A DNA stretch of 64,000 nt from Diplonema papillatum (GCA_030068145.1 JAPJBO010000562.1:1-64000); one strand, 5' to 3'. Numbered from the stretch's first letter, positions 40,048 through 50,027 are shown. Notes: generated by a model from the sequence alone, not told the origin. Program-made: numbers and translations.

Positions 40048-40503
40048 CCAGCCTCAGAAGCTGGAGTTAAAGCTGGAGTTAAAAAGCGCGCTATTCGGGT
40101 TTGGACTCACATGCCTTTTGGTTGCAGCACACCCGGTTGTCGAGTGACTCGGGCACACAAAGTCCAGCCAGGACTTACGCAGCTCTTTAGTCTTGGAGCT
40201 AAATACCTGCTGAAAATCAGTACGTAGGGTCAGGCAAAAAATAAATAGAGCATAGGGGGCTCACCTGCCAGTGTTGCATGTCTTTGCCTCTGCCTCCTCT
40301 CCGCCCTCAACCCTCCAGTGTCGCGTGGTAAGCAACAGCAGGATCTGCGGTTGATTCCCCAGATAAATCTGCAGAAAAGATAGTACGTGCTGAAAACGTA
40401 CTGATTCAGCATGTGTACAAAAAGAAACGAAGAAAAATTAACGTGCTGAAATCAGTACGTTCAGCATGCTGAACGTATGGCCTGAGTCCAGCTTCTGAGG
40501 CTG
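40048..40503. mobile_element. Inverted-repeat element M4, interrupted copy
   Basis: Ends CAGCCTCAGAAGCTGG and CCAGCTTCTGAGGCTG are exact inverted repeats. Without the insertion at 40169-40484 it is about 130 bp and collinear with the uninterrupted copy at 53102-53226 (GTTGCAGCACACCCG, CTCGGGCACAC). It is a MITE-like element without coding capacity. Confidence 0.8.
40169..40484. mobile_element. hAT-like non-autonomous transposon nested in M4
   Basis: The 316-bp insertion is flanked by a perfect 8-bp direct repeat, AGTCCAGC (40161-40168 and 40485-40492). Its ends, CAGGACTTACGCAGC and the reverse-oriented CAGGCCATACG, are imperfect inverted repeats starting CAGG. Eight-bp target duplications with CAGG-type ends are characteristic of the hAT superfamily. 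The uninterrupted M4 copy at 53102 shows the empty-site arrangement. There is no transposase inside, and internal GTACTGATTCAGCATG palindromes are present. Confidence 0.8.
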
Positions 40504-40639
40504 TGGTGTTGCTGGTGAAGCAGAACACAGGGAAGATGCACTTCCTTGCTGTCACGAAGGCTTTTGTACCTACTTTGTCATGACTGTGCTCAGTGAGTAG
40601 TAGCCTGCAACCGCGCTCTTTATGGAGATGGTTCTTTGC

Positions 40640-40830
40640 AAGAATACTGAGCCGGTCCATCCCTTCTTGATAGACCGTGATAGACCGAAGAACACAGCAC
40701 CGGGCAATTCGATGCAGCTCTAGGGACTAGGGATGGACCTGATAGACCGTGGTGGACCGTATTTCACTGTGATAAACAGCGGCCGGCACTTCGATGCAGT
40801 TTCAAGAGATAGGGACGGACCGGCTCAAAT
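40640..40830 (+). repeat. Dispersed repeat around a GATAGACCGT motif
   Basis: GATAGACCGTG occurs four times in 40670-40760, followed by AAACAGCGGCCGGCACTTCGATGCAG. A diverged copy in inverse orientation lies at 45690-45830. Confidence 0.55.
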
Positions 40831-40964
40831 ACGTTTGGAATGGAGAAGAGTCTACGGGGACGGCAGCTCGTCGATTAGCTCGGCTTTCCTACGTAATACG
40901 CCATTTTTGGTACATTTTGCAAGCGGTCGTCACCGCTTGCCTTCAGCACAGACTGTTCAAGGAA

Positions 40965-41250
40965 GAAAACAAAGAAAGAAGAAGAAGAAAGAGGCCGCGC
41001 CTGGTCCAGGAACGTGACGGTCCACCACAGCTTGCAAAGCTTGCGTCGGAGGCAGCGCAGTGCTACAACCCCGCCCGCTCTGCCCTGTGGCTGACCGTCT
41101 CGACGAGCTTGTGTTCAGCGCGAGCGCCAAGCCCCAAGGTGCGCTTTCGCCATGCCTTGATGCTTTGTTTTGGGAAATCGGTAGCCACTTGACCCGTAGG
41201 CCCGTGGCTCTGCAGTACCGCCGAACACGTGCTTTCCCTGGTACCTCAGT
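40965..41250 (-). mobile_element. SINE-like element C, copy 3
   Basis: About 285 bp, with a purine-rich GAAGAAGAAGAAAG end followed by GGTCCAGGAACGTGACGGTC and ending TTTCCCTGGTACC. No target duplication could be recognised. Confidence 0.7.
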
Positions 41251-41324
41251 GACGCGAATTCTTAAGGAATAATCAATAGCCAACCACATTCTGGAGTGCT
41301 GTGTGCCGTTCTTTATTCAAGCTC

Positions 41325-41495
41325 CTGCAGGGCCGATGGAGCCCTAAAAAACTTTTTGGAAAAAAAAAAAAATTTGCTCAACTTCCTCAAAAATTACTGC
41401 AGAGTTTGTTCCAAACTTTTAAAATTCAAAAAACCCAATTTTTTTCCGGATTTTTTTTTTTTTGCCAGTTTCAAAAAGACACAAGGTTTTGGAGC
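41325..41495 (+). mobile_element. MITE M1, copy lacking its left end
   Basis: GCTCAACTTCCTCAAAAATT and TGCAGAGTTTGTTCCAAA are the core of M1. The right inverted repeat AAAAAGACACAAGGTTTT is present, the left one is not. Confidence 0.65.
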
Positions 41496-41499
41496 CTCG

Positions 41500-42390
41500 A
41501 CTCCTCTGCGAAATTGTGAGTGTCGTCTCACCGAAAAAGCGCGGATGTGCTGCGTCAAAAAACGCCCCCAAAAATGTGTCTTGAAGAACATGCGTAGTCT
41601 GTACGAATCCGCGTCGTGTGATGAGGATCGGTCGACCGGCACGCCCGAGGGAAAACGAAGGGCCTGCCTTTTTTCTCAATTGCACATCACGCTCTGGAGC
41701 GTCTTCCCTCTCTTTCCTTTGACGGCAACACGTAGCAAACGGCGCAAGCCAGTCCTGTCAGACAACAGATCAACACAGTAAGGTGTTCTCTCGTGTCGCC
41801 CGCCGTCGCCACCCGCCACCAATCCATGTCGAGTTCGTGTCGTTCCAAAACACGGACGAGTGCTCACTAAGCCCTTCCGCCTGCAAAACCAGCTGCCTGA
41901 GCAACCATCCCTGCGGAGTCACGCTCCCCGTTGGCAATGGCAGATCCGGCGTGGACCGTGACTTCTCCCGACGCCATGGAAGTCGACACCGAGTGATCAC
42001 AAGCACTGCTTCGTATTCAAACGCGCGCATGATAGGAATTGGTCCACACGCAAAGGCAGTCATGCGTGTAAAAGCTTAACGAACTCATGATCAGCACTGA
42101 GCGATCAAGTCAACGACAGGCGAGAGGAACTGCGGGGTTTTTCAGGCAGCCACGGCTCCGCATTCAAAGGCGCGCATGATAGGAATGAACCAACTAGACT
42201 CAGTCTATGAGAGGTCAGGTCAAGCACAGAGAACCGGCATACGCTGCCTTCTCTCTCACGAGGCAGCCAATGCGTTGTCTTCTCGTAAAGGTGCGCGTGA
42301 ATGGGAGGACCGATGAGTCTCTAGCCCAGCAAACTCTTCACTGGTTGCTGGGCGATTTCGGCGTGTTTCTCGCCAAACTCAAAGGATCAT
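41500..42390. other. Gene-free stretch
   Basis: A plus-strand frame at 41783-42079 is open but shows no recognisable features. Part of it (CAAACGCGCGCATGATAGGAAT) recurs at 42161-42185, a local duplication. Confidence 0.4.
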
Positions 42391-42394
42391 CCAC

Positions 42395-42605
42395 TAACAG
42401 TCTAGTAGCGGACCGGCGCGGGCACAACGAACGGCGCGTCTCTCGTGAAATCTTGTCTTCCAGAGACAGCGATGCCTCCTCACCAACACCACTCAAACCG
42501 ACCGTTTGGTTTGTACGTGCCGGAGGAAGTTGGCCTGTTGGTGAGTGAACCTGATCGTTCGGCCAATCCCGAACACGCTGCGAGCGTGCTCTTTCGAGCT
42601 TACAA
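42395..42605 (+). repeat. About 210-bp repeat, duplicated at 43140-43360
   Basis: ACTAACAGTCTAGTAGCGGA through GCGAGCGTGCTCTTTCGAGC. The second copy replaces the end of the truncated EF-hand gene at 42774, so the junction at about 43135 was created by this repeat or its mobilisation. Confidence 0.8.
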
Positions 42606-42773
42606 TTAGTTGTTGTTACCAGTAACTAGTCTTGAAGCTATTATGGAAAAAGGGTACCAGTAGTCACACTGACACTAGACACAAAACCCCAAAAACACCG
42701 AACCTCTAAACCACAATAAACGCTACAAACACTCCTTCCGCCCTACACTCACTCACGCAAAGCATTCCGTACG

Positions 42774-43364
42774 ATGGGCAACTGTTGCGAGCACTCCGCG
42801 TTCGGCCCGCAGACGCTGGCGGACAAAGAGAAGGAGCTGTACCTCGGCGCCAACGCGATCAAGTCGCTGTACCGGGTGTTCGTCCAGTACAGCCTCGCGA
42901 CCGACACGATGGGCATCCCCGGCACGATCGACGACAAGGACCTGCCCCAGGAGCGGCACGCGCACGACCCGCGCGTGTGGCGCGGCAGCCACGACGGCGG
43001 CACGATGCTGCTGCGCCAGCAGCAGTTCTTGTGCATGCCCTGGTTCCGGAAGAACCCGTTCGCGCCCCGCGTGTTCGAGTGCTTCAAGGACGCGGGCGAG
43101 TACATGACGTTCGAAGCCTTCGTCACTCTGGACACTTCCGCTAACAGTCTAGTAGCGGGCCGGCGCGTGCACAACGAACGGCGCGTCTTTTGTGAAATCT
43201 TGTCTTCCAGAAACAGCGATGCCTCGTCACCAACACCACTCAAACCGACCGTTTGGTTTGTACGTGCCGGGGGGAAGTTCGCCTGTTGTCCAGTGAGTGA
43301 ACCTGATCGTTCGGCTAATCTCCCAAAACACGCTGCGAGCGTCCTCTTTCGAGCTTACAATTAG
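42774..43364 (+). pseudogene. Truncated 5' copy of the EF-hand protein gene
   Basis: The first 119 codons, and the 30 bp upstream, are almost identical to the intact gene at 43520. After ...EAFVTL the sequence switches to the 210-bp repeat, giving a chimeric frame of 196 codons that lacks both EF-hands. The N-terminal acylation signal MGNCC is kept, so a membrane-bound fragment could be made if the gene is expressed. Confidence 0.8.
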
Positions 43365-43519
43365 TTGTTGTTATTAGTAGCTAAGTGTCTTCAAGTTATT
43401 ACGGAAAAAGGGTACCAATAGTCACGCAGACACAAACAGGCTGACCTCCAACACCAAATCTTGTTTGTATCTCCTCCTTCCCTCCGCCCCACACTCACTC
43501 ACACAAAGCATTCCGTACG

Positions 43520-44311
43520 ATGGGCAACTGTTGCGAGCACTCCGCGTTCGGCCCGCAGACGCTGGCGGACAAGGAGAAGGAGCTGTACCTCGGCGCCAAC
43601 GCGATCAAGTCGTTGTACCGGGTGTTCGTCCAGTACAGCCTCGCGACCGACACGATGGGCATCCCCGGCACGATCGACGACAAGGACCTGCCCCAGGAGC
43701 GGCACGCGCACGACCCGCGCGTGTGGCGCGGCAGCCTCGACGGCGGCACGATGCTGCTGCGCCAGCAGCAGTTCTTGTGCATGCCCTGGTTCCGGAAGAA
43801 CCCGTTCGCGCCCCGCGTGTTCGAGTGCTTCAAGGACGCGGGCGAGTACATGACGTTCGAAGCCTTCGTCACTCTGGCATCGTCCCTCAGCCCTAAGACC
43901 CCGGCGAGCATCAAAAGGTACGTGGCCTTCCGCCTCTTCGACTTCGACAACGACGGGGCCGTCCGCATGTGCGACATCGAAACCATGCTGCAAGTCGTCA
44001 CCGGGTACACCGACCTCTGGTCCCGCGCTGCCGAGGTGAGTCTATTCGAACCCCCCGCTGGGCCCCTGGTCACGCCCGGGTGGCCGAAGGGTTCCTTCCC
44101 GCAGCGGTGCATCGACGGGGCGCCGCCGTTGGACCTCATCAAGACGGAGGGCGGCACTGCGTCACTTCGTGAGGCGTGCACGGCAATCAGCCGCAAGGTG
44201 TTCAACACGGTGGACGTCGACGGCTGCGGGGAGATCGGGCTGGCAGAGTTCGAGAACGTGTTGAACAGAGTCCCGGACTTGCAAGTTCTGTACTCGTTCC
44301 ACTTCAACTGA
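43520..44311 (+). CDS. Acylated EF-hand calcium-binding protein (CIB/calcineurin-B-like)
   Basis: 263 codons. MGNCCEHS offers Gly2 for myristoylation and Cys4/Cys5 for palmitoylation, implying membrane attachment. The predicted EF-hand loops are DFDNDGAVRMCD (about 141-152) and DVDGCGEIGLAE (about 231-242). The second has Cys at position 5, so its calcium affinity may be reduced. This spacing of C-terminal EF-hands after a divergent N-half resembles calcium-and-integrin-binding and calcineurin-B-like proteins, which act as calcium sensors for partner enzymes. An in-frame 69-nt segment, GTGAGT...CCGCAG, at 44036-44104 has intron-like borders but is probably coding because it is conserved in the downstream copy. 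The start lies 7 bp after CATTCCGT, as in the truncated copy. Confidence 0.8.
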   Translation: MGNCCEHSAFGPQTLADKEKELYLGANAIKSLYRVFVQYSLATDTMGIPGTIDDKDLPQERHAHDPRVWRGSLDGGTMLLRQQQFLCMPWFRKNPFAPRVFECFKDAGEYMTFEAFVTLASSLSPKTPASIKRYVAFRLFDFDNDGAVRMCDIETMLQVVTGYTDLWSRAAEVSLFEPPAGPLVTPGWPKGSFPQRCIDGAPPLDLIKTEGGTASLREACTAISRKVFNTVDVDGCGEIGLAEFENVLNRVPDLQVLYSFHFN

Positions 44312-44445
44312 AGCACCTAGTCGTAGGGGTGTCTTTCTCGTTCGGAAACCAGCTGCCAAAAACTGGGTTTCGTTGGGTGAATCGTGCACGGCAATTAGCC
44401 GCAAGCTGGCAGTTCGAGAACGCGTTCAACAGAGTCCTCGACACT

Positions 44446-44775
44446 AGTAGAAGTTGACGGCTGCGGGGAAGTCGGGCTGGCCGAGTTCGAGAACGTGTTG
44501 CACAGAGTCCCCGACTTGCAAGTTCTGTACGTTCTGCTTCAACTGAAGCCGGATGCGAGTTTTGAACCGCAGCGGCACCTCGTCACCGGGTACACCGACC
44601 TCTGGTCCCGCGCCGCCGAGGCGAGTCGACTCGAAGCCCCCGCTGGGCCCCTGGCCGCGCCGGAGTGGCCGAAGGGCTCCTTCCCGCAGCGGTGCATCGA
44701 CGGTGCGCCGCCCCGTGGACCTCATCAAGACGGAAGGCGGCACCGCCGCTCCGTGAGTCAATCAGCCGCACCTGT
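44446..44775 (+). pseudogene. Scrambled 3' copy of the EF-hand gene
   Basis: It contains the second EF-hand region first (GACGGCTGCGGGGAAGTCGG, 44457) and then the upstream part (GTCACCGGGTACACCGACCT to GGCGGCACCGCCGCTCCGTG), the reverse of the gene order. This is expected if two partial tandem copies were fused. The frame is broken. Confidence 0.8.
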
Positions 44776-44779
44776 CACG

Positions 44780-45225
44780 ATGGTGAGTCTGGCGGTCACC
44801 TAAAACTCTTTTAGTCACAGTCTTCAGTCACAGTCGCACAAGGCTTTGCCCATGACAGTCCGTTGTACACTTATGTGGACTTATGCCGTTGGACGACGCG
44901 TACGTTGACGAACCCAAAAACCTTTCACGTGCAGCCTACATAAAAAGAAGGCCCTGTGTTGTGCCCTGCAAGCGCCACAGTGCAAGCGTCCTACCATTCC
45001 GCACTTGCACTTGCAAGAGCTGGTGGATCTTACCGGCTCCTCTTCCCTCCTTCCTTCCCAAGGCCAAAGCATCACTGCGCCCCAGTCACCTGTCTGTATC
45101 CTCTGCGAAGAGACACAGTCCCGCTGATACCAACTACAACTAAAGGGGCTTCGGTATTGGCAGTGACAAGTCGACCACAAAAGTGGCGGACCTCCTTCCT
45201 CTAGGGGCGGAAAACACTGTATAAC
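44780..45225. other. Gene-free stretch
   Basis: No supported gene or repeat; short open frames only. Confidence 0.4.
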
Positions 45226-45226
45226 C

Positions 45227-45494
45227 CAGGGAATTAGCTTCTATATCCACATTTGGACTGCCAGTCCCAATTTGGAAAGGCCGGCGGGGAAAAAGAAGAA
45301 AATAAAACGGCGCTGCACCATCACCCAGGCCCCCGGCAGAGGTGGCCAATGTGCAATCCGAGGCACTCAGGGCCCAGCATTGTCGTGAAGATACGTCGCG
45401 TTGCGCTGTGTTGAGCCGATCCATGAGTGAGGACGCAAAAAGCCGTTGGCAGTCCAAATTTGGAAAATAGGCCGGAGACCAAGCTAATTCCCTG
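45227..45494. mobile_element. Inverted-repeat element M3 (268 bp)
   Basis: Ends CAGGGAATTAGCTT and AAGCTAATTCCCTG are perfect inverted repeats. A second pair, TTTGGACTGCCA / TGGCAGTCCAAA, lies just inside. There is no coding capacity and no clear target duplication. MITE-like. Confidence 0.7.
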
Positions 45495-45499
45495 ATGAG

Positions 45500-46300
45500 A
45501 CGAATGCCCATCATAACAATAATAAACTGCTGGAAAAAAAAAAAGAAGAAAGGCACCATTCTGTGTCGAAAACACAAGAAACGAGTAGAGAGTCGTCGAA
45601 GGGGACCTTCGAGGACCACCAGCACCGCGACAAATATTTGTGCACCTGAGATTGCCCCCCGAAGGTGATACCACTGCACTGAAGCCGGTCCCTGGAACGT
45701 GTATCGAATTGTCTGCCGCTGTTCATCACGGGGGTGAACCACGGTACACCTGGTCTGTCAGGTCGTATCCTCTGGAGCTTCATCGAGTTGCTTGAAACTG
45801 TCTATCACGGTACGCCATGCCATGGCACCTAGTGACTAGTGCAGACCATCGCTACGGATAGTCTGCGTTCTAAGCTCAAACTATCACGGCACACCAAGTT
45901 CCATCAGTATGGGATGGACGAGCTTTCTAGCTTTACCTGAACCACGTTGTTAACCATACTTTTACTTGCATTGACCGGCGGCTCGTGGTACCGTACCCCT
46001 CCGTACCCTTCGTCTTGCGAGTATCTCGCGAGGGGGTCGTAGGGCGCTGACCGCAAGCACAACCCTATAGCTAAAATTTAGTAGTAGTAAAAAGCTAAAA
46101 ACGAAGTTACACGGATGCGCAACCACATGCGACAGTAAACAGTAAAGTAAAAGCGACACAAAGTACGTGAAGGAATAATGAAAACACACTGCCCAGACCC
46201 TGCTCTAACAGCACAAAAGGAGACCCCCCCTTCCCCCCTCGCCTCACAAGTCAAACGGAGACTTCAAAAAACCGACCGCCTACTACAAGAAACAGTCTAA
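45500..46300. other. Gene-free stretch
   Basis: Contains the inverse copy of the GATAGACCGT repeat (45690-45830). At 46245-46312 it holds the leader-like segment CACAAGTCAAACGGAGACTT, which also precedes the deaminase gene and its 5' copy. Confidence 0.5.
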
Positions 46301-46313
46301 AAAAGAAGCAAAC

Positions 46314-46487
46314 ATGAAGGCTGCCACTCAGTCTAGTAGTCCTGCACGAGACTTGGGTCTGGAGTCCGGCATGTGTGCCATTTGCGGGATACGTGTCGGC
46401 TTCCTACTCATGGGGGACCAAGGCAGCCACTACTCTCACACCTCAAACACAGAGGACACACCTGTAGTTGAAAAGAAGCGGTTTTAA
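46314..46487 (+). CDS. Possible 57-codon ORF with a CxxC motif
   Basis: ATG 46314 opens MKAATQSSSPARDLGLESGM followed by CAICG, ending at TAA 46485. It sits directly after the leader-like segment shared with the deaminase gene, at a similar distance, which is the only reason to list it. A related piece at 8826 is not open. Could easily be chance. Confidence 0.2.
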   Translation: MKAATQSSSPARDLGLESGMCAICGIRVGFLLMGDQGSHYSHTSNTEDTPVVEKKRF

Positions 46488-46564
46488 CCCAAACGCGCAC
46501 AGATGCGAATCGTGCAACCAAACCCGGGAGCGTCGTAGCTCACGGATGATGTTCATTGTTCCAT

Positions 46565-46910
46565 TTTATTTTTTACATAAGCGCCAGCTTCGAAGAAAGT
46601 GCTCGACAAAGCTGCCAGACAAAGAACCGAAGGGATCCCAAGTGCTGTTACTACCGAACCACGTGTTGAACGGACGTGAGGTCATGCGGGTCTACCCCTA
46701 CACGACAAATCACACAAACACAACATGAGAAAGCAACACACGGTGGTGTAAGCGAAGAACAAATCAGATTGCTTCGTTGTAGGAAGGGTTTACCCCTACA
46801 CGACAAATCACACAAACACAACATGAGAAAGCAACACACGGTGGTGTAAGCGAAGAACAAATCAGATTGCTTCGTTGTAGGAAGGGTCTACCCCTACACG
46901 ACAAATCACA
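46565..46910 (+). repeat. Repeat family B with an internal 98-bp tandem duplication
   Basis: The 5' half matches family B. From CTACCCCTACACGACAAATC to TCGTTGTAGGAAGGGT a 98-bp segment occurs twice and begins a third time (46691, 46789, 46890). The family B 3' end is missing. Confidence 0.75.
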
Positions 46911-46984
46911 CGACACAACAGGTCGAAGTCCTGAGCGAGAAAACAACGATCATGGTAGTGTAAGAGAAGAATAGTCAGATTGCT

Positions 46985-47098
46985 TCTTTGTAGGAAATAC
47001 TTGAGCCAGTTGCAAAATCTCAAAGGAGGTAAATGTGTGCTGTTGCCCACACGAAATGCAGGTGAAATCTGGGTTTACTTGCGGGCGTAAGCGTTCAA

Positions 47099-47139
<41 letters not shown>
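46985..47139 (+). repeat. Repeat family A copy with a 40-A tail
   Basis: TTTGTAGGAAATACTTGAG to CGGGCGTAAGCGTTCAAC, followed by about 40 A residues (47100-47139). It is the longest homopolymer attached to any family A copy here. Confidence 0.75.
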
Positions 47140-47143
<4 letters not shown>

Positions 47144-47241
47144 GCCACCGTCGAATTAAGCACAAGGCAGTCCCTCGAGTATTTTGAAACCCGGCTGGGG
47201 GCTGGCGACACGCCACGACGTGACAACAGGTACAACAAGTA

Positions 47242-47620
47242 CCGTAAATGGGCTTCTTAGCGAAGGGCTTTAGTGAAGGGTTTTTATTAGTGAGCGGTCA
47301 AATTAGTGAAGTTCTCAGCTCAGAATTAGTGACCATTTGGACCGTTCACTAATTAAAACGGGCCTTCTGAGTGCTACTTGGCGTACTGGGGGGGCAAGCC
47401 CTGGAATCCTTCACAATCACTTGGGTGTGTAGTAATGAAACGGAAACCTGGTGTCGGAGGGACCGGGAACGCTACCCCGACTAGCGCGAAGGTGCTGAGA
47501 ACCCCGTTTCTATTCCTGAACGGTCAAATTAGTTGAAGTCTTTGGCTCTTTTAGAGTGCAAGGTTCAATGTTTTGGGGGTTAGTGAACATTTGACCCTTC
47601 ACTAATAAACCCATTTACGG
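47242..47620. mobile_element. Tc1/mariner-type MITE M2 (379 bp)
   Basis: The left end CCGTAAATGGGCTTCTTAGC and the right end (reverse complement CCGTAAATGGGTTTATTAGT) form an inverted repeat of about 26 bp. TA flanks both sides (47240-47241, 47621-47622). A TA duplication with TIRs of this size fits Tc1/mariner non-autonomous elements. No transposase. Confidence 0.75.
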
Positions 47621-47639
47621 TATAACAAGTACCACATGT

Positions 47640-48410
47640 ACAACGGGTCCTACAGTATGTCACGCGACGTTCAGGCGCTCCTGGTGCTTTGCTCACCGCC
47701 CCTCTCCGCCTTCCCCGCAATTCGATGAAGACCGAACAGGTGAGACAAGAAGGCGCATTTTTTGCTCTGTTCCTATCGCTCCGCGTTTCGGCAGTCTTCA
47801 TCCTCTCTGTCTATCCCCCTCACCCCACAACCCCCCTCTTCCCCGCGCTCGATCTGTTTTGTTTCTTTTGCCTTTACTTGCCTTATTTCTGGTCTGCCGA
47901 CTCAAGCTTTATTTGTGCCACCCCCCGCCGAAACCGAATTGTCGTTGAATAAAAAGTTATGTTTTGCTGCGAACGAGGGACTGCGTTGTGGGAACTTGGG
48001 TTGTGACTTACGTGCACAGATGCACAGATACATCTGGGTTCTGGCTGTGACGAGCTACGAACAGCCGCCTCGCAAACCAGACTCACACCGCTGTCCTGTC
48101 TGCTGACCCTCAGGCGCTGATGGTGATTGTGTACCTCGGGATCAAAAGGACCGAAACACGGTGCAGATAGGCACATAGCCATTCCAAGCTTTTGCAATCC
48201 CCGGGATATGGACACTTCGTTAGCAATACTTGCTTTGCAGGAAAAACTCGACGAATCCGGTAGTTGGATGGGGATGAAATGTGCTGCAACCCCGCACAGC
48301 AAAATCACAGGTATATCTGGGTTAACTTAACCCTTTTACGGACGGGGGGCATCCTTACACCGAAACCCCCAAAGCCCCCGGAATTCCAAGCGAACTTTAA
48401 CTCTTGAACG
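47640..48410. other. Gene-free stretch with a diverged family A copy
   Basis: 48215-48330 (CTTGCTTTGCAGGAAAAACTC to ACAGGTATATCTGGGTT) is a strongly diverged family A member. Before it, AAAAGGACCGAAACACGGTG (48144-48163) resembles 57592-57611 in SmB intron 1. No gene supported. Confidence 0.45.
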
Positions 48411-48417
48411 CTATAAC

Positions 48418-48727
48418 ATGCAGGGTCAAAACCTTGTGTCTTTTTGGTAAATGGTCACCAATTTTTGTGTCTAACAAATGCAATTGGTCAAGAACAAAAA
48501 CAGATCGATGGCAGCGTACTATCCTCACTCCCGTTAGATGAACAAAACAGGTTTGAAGGAAGTGCGCACAAACAAAAATTGGGGTTTTTAAATTTTAAAA
48601 TTTTGGAACAAACTCTGCAGTAATTCTTGATGAAGTTGAGCAAAATGTTTTTTTTTTCCCCCTTTTTTTGGGGGGCCATCGGCCCCGCGGCAGCGTTTAA
48701 AAAAGACACAAGGTTTTGACCCTGCAT
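48418..48727. mobile_element. MITE M1 copy carrying nested repeat D
   Basis: Ends ATGCAGGGTCAAAACCTTGT and the exact reverse complement at 48708-48727. Flanks TATAAC (48412-48417) and GATAAC (48728-48733) differ at one base. The core is in inverse orientation to the copy at 60409. Repeat D (48458-48582) replaces about 20 bp of the M1 sequence, so D inserted after M1. Confidence 0.8.
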
Positions 48728-48734
48728 GATAACC

Positions 48735-48998
48735 CGAGCTGGGTGTTCGGGACGCTGGGCATCCGGAGGAGCAAAAGACACTGGGCGTTTAATTCAGCTA
48801 ATTTCGCGCAAGCGCCGAGATCTACCAAGCACCTTCCTTCGATTTTGTTTGGTATCTCGTGACTGTCGCTTCCCGAAACTGACTTGAACCGAAGAGCGAG
48901 TACGGGCGCGGCAAGTCCTTGGTTGCAGGTGGCGGCAGTATGGTGGCGGCGTCCGGCGACACGTTCTCAAAAAAAAAAAAAAAAAATACTCGAGGGGC
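48735..48998. other. Gene-free segment
   Basis: Unassigned sequence between M1 and the minus-strand family A copy; ends in an 18-A tract (48969-48986). Confidence 0.4.
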
Positions 48999-48999
48999 T

Positions 49000-49205
49000 G
49001 CCTTGTGCTTACTTCGAAGGAGGCTAGAGGGGGAGAAACAATACAACTACAAAATGGGTCTTTTTTGTTGAACGCTTACGCCCGCCACTAAACCCAGATT
49101 CACCTGTGTTTCGTGTGGGCTACAGCACATTTACCTCCTTTGATCTTTTGCAGCTGGCAGCCTCCTCAAGTATTTCCTACAAAGCAGGTGCTTATACAAA
49201 AAAAA
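49000..49205 (-). repeat. Repeat family A, full-length minus-strand copy
   Basis: From TACTCGAGGGGCTGCCTTGT to AAAGCAGGTGCTTATACAAA with A-tracts on both sides. This copy shows both ends of the family: the CGAGTATTTTT end and the GTATAAGCACC end. Confidence 0.8.
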
Positions 49206-49371
49206 AAATAAGGAACAATGTTTGCTGCTGTGAAGAGATGTGTTACGAAAACCTTTCCCAGGAGCGCGCTTCCCATTCTGGCCGTGAATCCCTCGAGTTT
49301 TGACCCATAGATTCCCCAGAAGGCTTTCTGCACGCTGGACGTCCCTTCCCCTCCGTCTGCAGGGGGGTAAG

Positions 49372-49715
49372 CCCCGGTGTAGGCATTCAAGAGAGAAGAA
49401 GAAGAAAAAGAAGAAAAAGGCCGCTCCGGGTCCAGGAACGTGACGGTCAACCACAGCTTGCAAGGCTTGAGTCGGAGGCAGCACAGTGCCGCAACCCCGT
49501 CCGCTCTGCCCTGCGGCTGACCGTCTCGACGAGCTTGTGTTCAGCGCGAGCGCCAAGCCCCAAGGTGCGCCACGCCTTGATGCTTTAGTTTGGGAAATCG
49601 GTAGCCACTTGACCCGTAGGCCCGTGGCTCTGCAGTACCGCCGAACACGTGAAGCTTGGCTCCCGTGTAGCAGACTTTCCCTGGTACCTGGTGCCGGGTG
49701 CAGGCATTCAAAAGA
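49372..49715 (-). mobile_element. SINE-like element C, copy 4, with target duplication
   Basis: CCGGTGTAGGCATTCAA at 49374-49390 and CCGGGTGCAGGCATTCAA at 49694-49711 flank the element. Its purine-rich end is at the left and GGTACC at the right. The duplication has one substitution and one extra base, so the insertion is not very recent. Confidence 0.75.
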
Positions 49716-50027
49716 AGAAAAGAAGAAAACAGCAAGAAACGGGTTGAAAGAAAGACCGGGTCGCAGCTCTTCGGCAAGATACTTCTCGGTGCTCTCCATG
49801 GTGAGCGCACCGAGAAGCTCTCGTGGACGCGCTGCGATTCGGGCGCCTGTCCACCAACCAGGCTGAAAGCAAGAGTGAATGCTGGCCACCGAACGGCGGC
49901 CAGGTCAGCCCGTTGAAAGTTTGTGCACAGAAGCGAAGAAAATATACGAATCTTCTTTTTCTGGCGCTCGCATTTCGTTCTCGTCTGCCCGCGTTCTAGG
50001 CGGCACGATCTTCGCACTCGGTTGCCG

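Noticed and set aside
44036..44104. 69-nt intron in the EF-hand gene (GTGAGT...CCGCAG)
   Set aside because: The segment is in frame, conserved at the protein level in the downstream copy, and there its first bases are GCGAGT, not GT; coding is more likely.
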